Shown here piece by piece: positions 56,680-64,000 of a DNA stretch of 64,000 nt. Source of the stretch: Homarus americanus (Eukaryota > Arthropoda > Malacostraca > Decapoda > Nephropidae). The notes beneath the pieces were generated by a model that saw only the letters and a program-made list of their open reading frames with translations, did not search any database and was not told where the DNA came from. The stretch is from contig NW_024754732.1 in assembly GCF_018991925.1 (NCBI RefSeq), forward strand, positions 879,001 to 943,000. The letters are read 5' to 3'. The number at the start of each line of letters is the position of its first letter. The stretch's first letter is position 1. The translations under genes were made by a program, and so were the position numbers.

Positions 56680-58540
56680 GATAATGTATAGGTATTTAAA
56701 TTATTGTTGAATATTTTATTGACATTACAACTCCAATATTGTAGAACATGTGTACAACAGGACATGATAGTAAAGGCTAAACTCGCTGAAGGGTATTCAA
56801 ACACCCTTCTCATGTGTGTCTCGGGCCAACAGGACATGAACCCAGGACGCAGTGATGAGTCAGATGCATAATTCAAGAAGGAATTAATTAATAATAAGTA
56901 ACTAGTATTTGATCATTATTAACTTTGTGTATTATAAGCAATTATTTTTCAATAATTAATGCTGAATAATTATGCAGTTTGAGATTAATAGTTGCCATTA
57001 ATAATATTATTATGAATAGTTAAAATAACGGGTTTATTATTGTCATAAGCTTATATATACTATTATATATTAATAAAAAATATAAATAAAGTAAAAAGTA
57101 AGAAAATAAAAGTAGTGAATTTATAGTTGTCAAAGTGATGGTTCTCCGACGACTGACTTAAGTTTAGTTTAGCATTAATAAATTACCATTAGGGGGAATT
57201 TAGTCTATAATTAAACATTATAATTAGAGTTTAATTTATTTATATTATGTAATATTTATTAATAAAATAATTTATTAAAGTAATTATCATGAAAACTTGT
57301 AATTACTGAAAGATAAGCGAGAGAATCGACCAAGGTGTAGCAGGTCAACAACAATAAACTTGGTCGTCATGTGGGCCTTCCTCTCTCCTTCGTGGTAAGT
57401 TAATATTATGTATGTATGTCCTTGTTAAGTAAATAAATAGACACAACACAGTAAGTCAAATGTAGCAACACAAAGCAGATCACATCAAACTTTTGTTTAT
57501 CTTTGTTTACCGCATAATGTATACAGTACTGATATATTTTATATATATGTGTGTATAATAATGTATTTGGTAAATCTTTTCTTTCGGACATTAGTCCTTA
57601 GTAGTTCACCAAAATGTTTTCCAGTGTATTTTTTTTTTTTAATCGAATCTGACCTTCATTTTTGTTGGAAATTGCTCGTTTTTGCCCCACCCCGACCCCC
57701 CATCAATAATGGGGGAGAGCTTGGGAAATCGGGGTTTTGGGATGGGGGAGAACACGAAAACGAGTCGTCTAACTTAACCAAACCTAATCTAACCTAACCA
57801 AACCTAGCCAAACCTAACCAAACCAAGCCAAACCTAACCAAACCAAACCTAACCTCTAGCCAGGGACCCCGGAAGGCTTAGCTTAAACTAACCTAACCTC
57901 TCCTATCCTAACCTATCGTATCCTATTCATTTCCAACTCATGTAAATGGGGTTCAAAAGACTCAAAATCATGAGATGTAAATGTTTCAGTAGTTTTAAAC
58001 TCTGTGGCGCGCCATGTCCGAAAGTACAATTCCTTAATTAGAAGTGGAAGGACCAGGGATAGGTTCAGGGTCAACCTCTGATGCTTGTTTTTTCTAAATT
58101 TACAAGGCAATTTACAGTGCGGGCACTCAACAGACGTATGGAGAACACCGTGATTACGTACTTTCTTAGTAAGATGTTTATAAAGAAAAGTACAATACTG
58201 GGTTTGATCTTGGCATATTCAAGCCAAGTTCCTTTATAAACACTATAACTGTAGCACAAGACCAACAACAAACTTCACACGCCACGTTACGCTGAAAATA
58301 AAACTGGCGTTGGAAAGAACACGGCTGCATTACTGCCGGAAAGACACAGTAGTGCACCTTAGGTGCCTAATTATGTACAAAACAAAGCATTTGCACAAAA
58401 AATGATTATCATATCAGAACTCACTATTTGTTGAAAATAAAGTAAGAAAATAAACAGTGAAACAAATAACTTGTCCGCAGGTCAGTCGTCAATATAAACC
58501 ATTTTATGTCTGGCTCTAACCTAATCTAACCTCACCTCCC
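56680..58540. other. AT-rich non-coding stretch with AACCAAACCTAACC block
   Basis: Short-frame, AT-rich DNA. From about 57,770 to 57,930 there is a run of TAACCAAACCTAACC-type words, again telomere-like and degenerate. No gene recognised. Confidence 0.6.
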
Positions 58541-58576
58541 CAACGTTTTTATTGTAAATATAATTTTTGTTTCTTA

Positions 58577-58750
58577 CAGGAGATGTTACAACAAAGCTTT
58601 GGGAAATTGAACTGCTCCATAACAGATGAAAATGACAAATGGAGCATGGAACAAGAGCTGCCACCATCACTATCACCAACACTACCACCACCATGGCACT
58701 ATCATCACTGCCACTACCACAGCACTACCACCTATAGCAAGGTAAACTAT
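58577..58750 (+). other. Exon-like cassette 1
   Basis: Preceded by TTTTTGTTTCTTACAG and followed by GTAAACTA. Open: EMLQQSFGKLNCSITDENDK, WSMEQELPP, then a proline/histidine tract from CCA/CAC repeats, ending TTTYSK. A diverged copy lies at 61,365-61,504. No family is recognised. It could be an exon of a lineage-specific gene or of a non-coding RNA. Confidence 0.4.
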
Positions 58751-58889
58751 AGGAACAGCTCTTATAGCCTATACAGGAAGTCTTTGTGCCCACCAAACTC
58801 CTAAGACAAGTTGTTGTAAATGTGCTGCTGTTAGTCATTTGTCTGTCTGTCGGTCTTCCTTTTTTATATTTTTCGATCTATATAACGGT

Positions 58890-60592
58890 CAGTGGTTCCC
58901 AGCCTGTTGACCGTGGGAGTAATTTGAACCATGTGAGTTCATAATAAAACTAAACATGGCTTGACCCTCCTAGCAGAAATCCAGAGTTTAAACCAGGGGT
59001 CTGCTACCTTCATATTTGTGGCGGGCATTATAGCATCTAAGATATGTGATGAGCGGCCGGCTAAGTTGATAAGGTAAGATAAGGATGTTGGAACACCTAA
59101 TCTGATACTCTTTGTTAAACTGGTAAATTATACCTGACAATGCTAGTACATAAAATACTTATATCAATTAATGTTGAAAATCTGCTTCAAATCCTTTTGT
59201 TTATAAGCAGACAAAGCCATGAGATACTTATTTCCAGTAGAGTCTTTATGTCAAGAGCATGTGGTGTTCTTAGGGCCAGGCAGTCTCCCATCTAGGTACA
59301 GTACTAACGTTGCTTAACTTCGCTATTCGGACAAGAAGCGGTGTTTCCAATGTGGTAGTACTGTGCTCTTGGTGATGCACAGCTGTAGATCTTGGACTGC
59401 AGATTATTATCCTGAAACATATTCACAAAACTGCAAGAGTCATTGTTAGACTTTGGAGAAAATAAATGTGAATCAGGTAACACTAAGGTGTTGACTTGTG
59501 TAAAGAGCAAGTACTGTACTGTACCTCTTAAAGCTCAATGACAGTCATAAAAAAGGCAATTGTGGTACTGCAGTAGCTTTTACTAAATTTGAACCAGATA
59601 TCACAAAAATTGCAGAGGATATTCTATTCAATTGAATTGAATGCGCGTCATAGTAACTATTTCCTCTGTATTGTTCAATGTGAAACATAATTTTATTGTA
59701 TTAGTATTTATTACCACCCATTAGGATACTCAAACAAAATTTCCGTATGCCATTACAGTACTTGTCTGAATACAGTACCGGTGCAGTAGAAAGTTTAATT
59801 CTATATTTCTTAATGCTCAATTTCAAGTTTTATTTAATACACATTCCATAAGTACACTGGTTGTTGGCTTATTTCTTATTTACAATGTGGCTAATTAGTG
59901 TATAAAGGTTGCTGACCCCTGGTTTAAACCATCTGAGCTAATGATGCTTGACAGAGTTCTGGGTGGCAATGGTCCGCTACCTTATTATCAGCAAACTGGT
60001 TATCCTGGTGCTTTGCCATTCTCGTCTACCTGTCTCTGTGAAGCGGATATTTTCACGCTGTTGAGCATCAAATAAAAACTCATATATCGACTCCACGTGG
60101 AAGATGGCCTCGACTGTGCCTTGGCTGTGACTAAACCACTGATGCCACAATTGGTGACAAAAACCAATGTCAGCCAACCCACTGAGTTTTAATTAACTTT
60201 TTTAATGTTCTTTTTGTCTGTGTGTAAATTATGCACACATGCACAGCGTCCATAGTTTTGAGTACCCGAGTTGTTGTGGAGTTGAGTTTATTTATGTGAG
60301 ATTATAATACTGTACACAGCATTTACTGCAGACACAACAGAGGTTTATATTGTTCGCATAAATGATCCATGACTTGGAATCTTTTATTGTGTTGTAGTTC
60401 TATTTAATATTGTCCCTGTAGCTACTGGTACCGTATATACCACTAATAATAATAAAATATTAAAATTTCGTATCCAACTGCTCATTCCAGTGACTTTTAG
60501 TTTGTATCATCGAAGAAAGATTTAGACTGGGGCAACGGAAGTTATCATATCTTGTCTGGAGGTCACAGAACGGAACAGGTTGGGAACCACTG
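58890..60592. mobile_element. hAT-like element (outer)
   Basis: Ends CAGTGGTTCCCAGCCTGTT and, inverted, CAGTGGTTCCCAACCTGTT are of hAT type. No exact 8-bp duplication was seen outside. It interrupts a CTGT-rich tract and itself contains another hAT (58,994-59,921). Short frames inside (59,977-60,177 minus) may be transposase remnants but are not recognisable. Confidence 0.75.
58994..59921. mobile_element. hAT element (inner) with perfect 8-bp target duplication
   Basis: Ends CAGGGGTCTGCTACCTT and, inverted, CAGGGGTCAGCAACCTTTAT. The 8 bp GTTTAAAC is present on both sides (58,986-58,993 and 59,922-59,929). It was inserted into the outer element and is non-autonomous (928 bp). Confidence 0.92.
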
Positions 60593-61029
60593 ATCTAACT
60601 GCTTATGTATGTTCGTGTGTCTGTCTTTCTGTGCCTTTCAGTATATCTATCAATTTATCTGTCCATTATCTGCCAATACCCATCTCAGTCAGTTTTATCT
60701 ATACACCTGTATTTGTCAATCTATTTATCAATACAGTACAAGTATTTGTCAGTCTGTCAATCTATGTACTGTATGTCTATCCATATGGCTTACCAATATC
60801 TGTCAGTATTTATTTATTATTTAGAGAATGTATATAAAGGTGATTTAAAACTTGGATTCACAGCATAATTGACTTTTTAGATATTCTAAATATCTTTAAT
60901 TATTTCAAGGTCATTAATTAACACTAATTACTTAAATTTTTAAACTGTGAACCCAGATCCTGAAGTGTTTTTTTTTCTGAGACACGAATTTGTGAGGTCA
61001 GACTGTAGCACTGTGCATTTTAGGATTTA

Positions 61030-61126
61030 TTGGGGATCCCAAGAGCGAGTTTGAATTAACGGGAAAACCTGTTAATCTGGCACCTCTCAATCTCTGTAGG
61101 TGCCGGATAACTAGGATTCTACTGTA
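61030..61126. mobile_element. Right end of a Tigger-like element
   Basis: The end, inverted, reads CAGTAGAATCCTAGTTATCC after TA, of Tigger type. No matching left end was found. Confidence 0.5.
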
Positions 61127-61159
61127 TTTCTACCTGTCTATCTGTCTAAACTACTGTAT

Positions 61160-61376
61160 TAAATGTACCACTAATTTAGCTGGGAATATCAAGGCAAAAA
61201 TAACAGATTATGTCAAGCATGCAAGGTTTACAGTCCTAAGAAATTGACATAAACCAAATGCATAAAACAAACAACTTCTGTACTGGATGACTATTAATTT
61301 ATGGACATATTTTTATCATAAACTATTGTGTATGCTAAATGTTTTTTTGTTTGTTTGTTACAGATGAGTTAACCTT
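61160..61376. repeat. Duplicated block, copy A
   Basis: About 215 bp, from CTACTGTATTAAATG to the GTTTGTTACAGATGAGTTAA acceptor-like site, repeated at 62,558-62,782 with about 85-90 percent identity by eye. Confidence 0.9.
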
Positions 61377-61504
61377 GCAAAATTGAGCAGCTTCATCACA
61401 ACTGAAAATGATAACTGCAGGCTGAGACAAAGAGCTGACATTGTAGAACACTATAACACCACCACCACCACAGCACCACCACCACACCAGCACATAAGGC
61501 AAGG
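61365..61504 (+). other. Exon-like cassette 2
   Basis: Between GTTTGTTACAG and GTAAACTAAAGG. Shares AAATTGA...CTGAAAATGATAA and the CCACCACC tract with cassette 1, but its frame has stops (TAA after three codons). A decayed copy or non-coding exon. Confidence 0.4.
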
Positions 61505-61699
61505 TAAACTAAAGGAGTCATTTGTCTGTCTGTCTGTCTTCCATTTATATCTTTCTATCTACCTTATTGTTTATGTGTGTTTGTGTCTCTGTCTGTGTTT
61601 ATGTGCCTGTCAGTATATCTATCAATACCTATCTCAGTCTGTTTTTTCTACTGTATCGTGTATCTGTCAATCTATTTATCAATACAAGTACAGGTACTG

Positions 61700-62235
61700 T
61701 ATTATATATGGTTACAGTAATCGTTGTCTGTTCCAGAACGTTGATAGCTCGACTTTTAACAGCTGAATATCTGATAAAGTAATCCCAAACTTTGCTATGT
61801 CACCATAGACGTCAAAATTCACCCTTGCCTCATTGTCAGCCTGTAATTCTGACATTTCGAGTTCAAAAGACTCGGTAAGCAACTCATTGAAATTTGCTGC
61901 CATTTTTGTGCTCCTCCGTGGGAAGTAGAATGAACTGAGCTGAGAACAGTTAAAAGGTATACAGTATGTAGGAGTGTGGAACTTGTGTTGTGAAACGTGC
62001 CACAGGGCAAGTCGAGTACCTGCGTTAATCCCTTAGTCATAATTTATGGACCCGACTTAACGACGCAGCAACTGTCGGCCTTGTCCTTCAGTCCTTGACA
62101 CCTGGATTGAAAAAAAAATTCACATGTGGCCGCTGCAAGACCCGGGTGACCTCATCAGCCCCATAACCTCTATGTGACCCCTTATGATGCATCTTGCGAC
62201 CCCATATTTGGGAACCGCTGGTCTTAACCATCTGA
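61700..62235 (-). mobile_element. DNA-transposon remnants
   Basis: On the minus strand an ATG at 61,903 reads MAANFNELLTESFELEMSEL, DNEARVNFDVYGDIAKFG. Near 62,050 a GTCGTTAAGTCGGG Tigger-like word occurs, and at 62,210-62,222 an inverted hAT-type end CAGCGGTTCCCAA. No complete element could be delimited. Confidence 0.35.
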
Positions 62236-62354
62236 AAAACACATTGCTCAACTCGAGAGCCATGTTGGTTGAAAATGTAAATTTACCCAAGTATTTGTGT
62301 CTGTCAATCTATATACAGTACAGTTTATCTATCTATCCATCTATCTAACTTACA

Positions 62355-62477
<123 letters not shown>

Positions 62478-62557
62478 TATCTATTTTTATATTTTCATCT
62501 CATTCTATGTCTGTCTATCACCCAATCTATCTATATCTACCTGTCTATGTATCTAAA

Positions 62558-62782
62558 CTACTGTATTAATGTTCCACTAATTTAGCTGGGAATATTAAGG
62601 CAAAAATTACAAGAGTTTGTTAAGCATGCAAGTTTTACAGTCCCAAGAAAATTCACGTAAACCAAACTTGCACAAAACAAACAATTGCAGTACTGGATGA
62701 CTATTAATTCATGGATTTATTTGTATTATAAACTGCTTTGTATATTAAATGTTTTTTTGTTTGTTTGTTACAGATGAGTTAA
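62558..62782. repeat. Duplicated block, copy B
   Basis: Second copy of the 61,160 block, with the same TTTTTTTGTTTGTTTGTTAC tract before CAGATGAGTTAAC. Confidence 0.9.
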
Positions 62783-63029
62783 CGTCTAAACCTTGACAAA
62801 TTAACAACTGGATCATGGAGACACTGCTGTTACAGGTATGTCAATATCTCAATTTTTCTAGGTATGTCTAACTGTCTATCTTTATGTATCTGTATCTCTA
62901 TATCTTTCTATCAGTCTTTCAATACCTGCATGTCAGTCAGTCTGTCTGTTTGGTGTCTATATCATCTGTCAGACTGTCTTTATCTATACAAGTTTCTGTC
63001 TCATCTATATCTATGCTATCAGTAAGAAA

Positions 63030-64000
63030 GATATTGGCAGTGAGTGAGGAAGGTGGGTTCACAAGAAGTGCAATGGAATGGATGGAAGACTGCAAGATGT
63101 TGCTGACTGTAAGTGATATGTATGTGCAGGTAAATATGTGTCCATGGCAAGACTGAAGAAATTCATCACTGAAGATTATCCCTGGACTGTGTGGATGAGT
63201 TCTGCTGCCTGGGTGACATGATCAGTGCTGGTGGGGGTGCTGAAGGCTGCTGCGTTCTGAGTCATGGATGAGTTTGCAGCCTGGATGACATGATCAGTGC
63301 TGGAGAGGGTGCTGAAGGCTGCTGTGTTCTGAGTCATGGATGAGTTCTGCAGCCTGGGTGACATGATCAGTGCTGGAGGGGGTGCTGAAGGCTGTTGTGT
63401 TGTGAGTCATGGATGAATTCTGCCTGGGTGACATGATCAGTGCTGGAGGGGGTGCTGAAGGCTGCTGTGTTGTGAGTCATGGAGGAGTTCTGCTGCCTGG
63501 GTGATATGATCAGTGCTGGATGGGGTGCTGTTCATTTTCAAGAGTCATAAATGGCTGGAGGAAGGTTAGGGAACTCTTGTCTTTATTGTCAGCACAAGGA
63601 CTTTCCCATCACATGAAAGGAAGAATGTATACAACTGGTGTGAGAAGTGTGGTGTTATATATTCGTGAAACATGGGCAGTTAAAAAGGATGACATATGAA
63701 GTCTTGAGTGAGCTGAAATGAGAATGGTGAGGTGGATGTGTACTGTGACACTGAAAGATAAGAATCACCGTTCAGAGCTAAGAGGACGGCTGGGTATTGA
63801 GAGTTTCGGCCAAGATTTACGTATAAGTGGACCGAGATCGGGAGTGTGGGGAGAATGGATGAGATCAGCTGGGTTAAGTGGTGTATGAGTCTAAATGTGG
63901 TGAGGAGGAGAGCCAGTGGTAGGTGGCCAAGAATGACATGGAGAGAGATTGTAGGAAATGATCTTAGAACCTGACACGACAGACTGCAAGAGATGGTGTG
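63030..64000 (+). pseudogene. LINE reverse-transcriptase C-terminus of another type, decayed
   Basis: Reads DEFCCLGDMISAGGGAEGCC, then NGWRKVRELLSLLSAQGLSH, MKGRMYTTGVRSVVLYIRET, MRMVRWMCTVTLKDK, RSELRGRLGIESFGQDL. This block (LGDM..AGGG, W.KFREL, K..IY..CV, VRWMCG) is the common tail after RTE-like and related endonuclease-reverse transcriptases. Several stops and frameshifts; it runs off the window end. Confidence 0.8.
63194..63530. repeat. 72-bp tandem repeat of RT coding sequence
   Basis: Five copies of the LGDMISAG-coding segment (each with GACATGATCAGTGCTGG and TGAAGGCTGCTG) stand head to tail. The last leads on into the rest of the reverse-transcriptase tail, so the repeat arose inside the coding sequence. 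Confidence 0.9.

Overview
This is a eukaryotic nuclear genomic window, most likely from a decapod crustacean or a close relative (inference). It is sparse in genes and very rich in repeats. One split animal gene spreads over about 14 kb. Degenerate AACCT/TTAGG-like blocks of the arthropod telomere type are scattered through it, along with long AC, AT and AACCC-type simple repeats, many minisatellites, and decayed CR1-like LINEs, pogo/Tigger-type DNA transposons and hAT elements. There are no operons, bacterial genes, rRNA genes or CRISPR arrays.

Minus strand, 12.0-25.8 kb: the one gene that can be reconstructed is an acid sphingomyelinase (SMPD1-like) gene. Fourteen exons give a protein of about 732 residues with a signal peptide, a six-cysteine saposin B domain, a proline-rich linker, the calcineurin-like metallophosphoesterase core with all its metal-binding motifs, and the C-terminal domain. 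Exons 4-14 join in phase with standard GT/AG borders. The 3' end of exon 2 and the start of exon 3 are provisional. Its introns hold a near full-length Tigger transposon (19,745-22,433), a LINE fragment split by a second, internally deleted Tigger (23,103-24,229), and several short TA-flanked MITEs, two of which sit within tens of bases of splice sites.

Left part, 1-12 kb: LINE remnants that look nested (1-1,552), an ATT/AT-rich block, a long foldback, four Tigger-type MITEs, an hAT-like element and a tRNA-derived SINE. No convincing host gene is seen.

Middle, 25.8-53 kb: a LINE 3' remnant, then a minisatellite of about 4 kb (29-bp unit), bracketed on both sides by the same 50-bp-type repeat. 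More than ten other tandem arrays follow, including a 1.9-kb C-rich strand (37.6-39.5 kb). A CR1-like LINE tail is bracketed by AACCC repeats at 41 kb. Among these are a few coding-like islands: an unknown multi-copy pseudo-ORF at 33.4-33.7 kb, a phase 1-1 exon-like segment at 35.5 kb (minus), and one exon at 51.9 kb that reads as part of a class V aminotransferase (cysteine-desulfurase-like) protein.

Right part, 53-64 kb: the most complete copy of the CR1-like LINE (endonuclease plus reverse transcriptase, many breaks), a set of tandemly duplicated exon-like cassettes (58.5-62.9 kb), an hAT element nested in another hAT-like element with a perfect 8-bp target duplication, and a decayed reverse-transcriptase C-terminus of another type in which a 72-bp coding segment has become a tandem repeat.

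The most notable themes are mobile-element DNA turning into minisatellites (50.4-51.5 kb from a LINE 3' tail; 63.2-63.5 kb from reverse-transcriptase coding sequence), directly readable insertion order in nested elements, and MITEs sitting close to splice sites of the sphingomyelinase gene.
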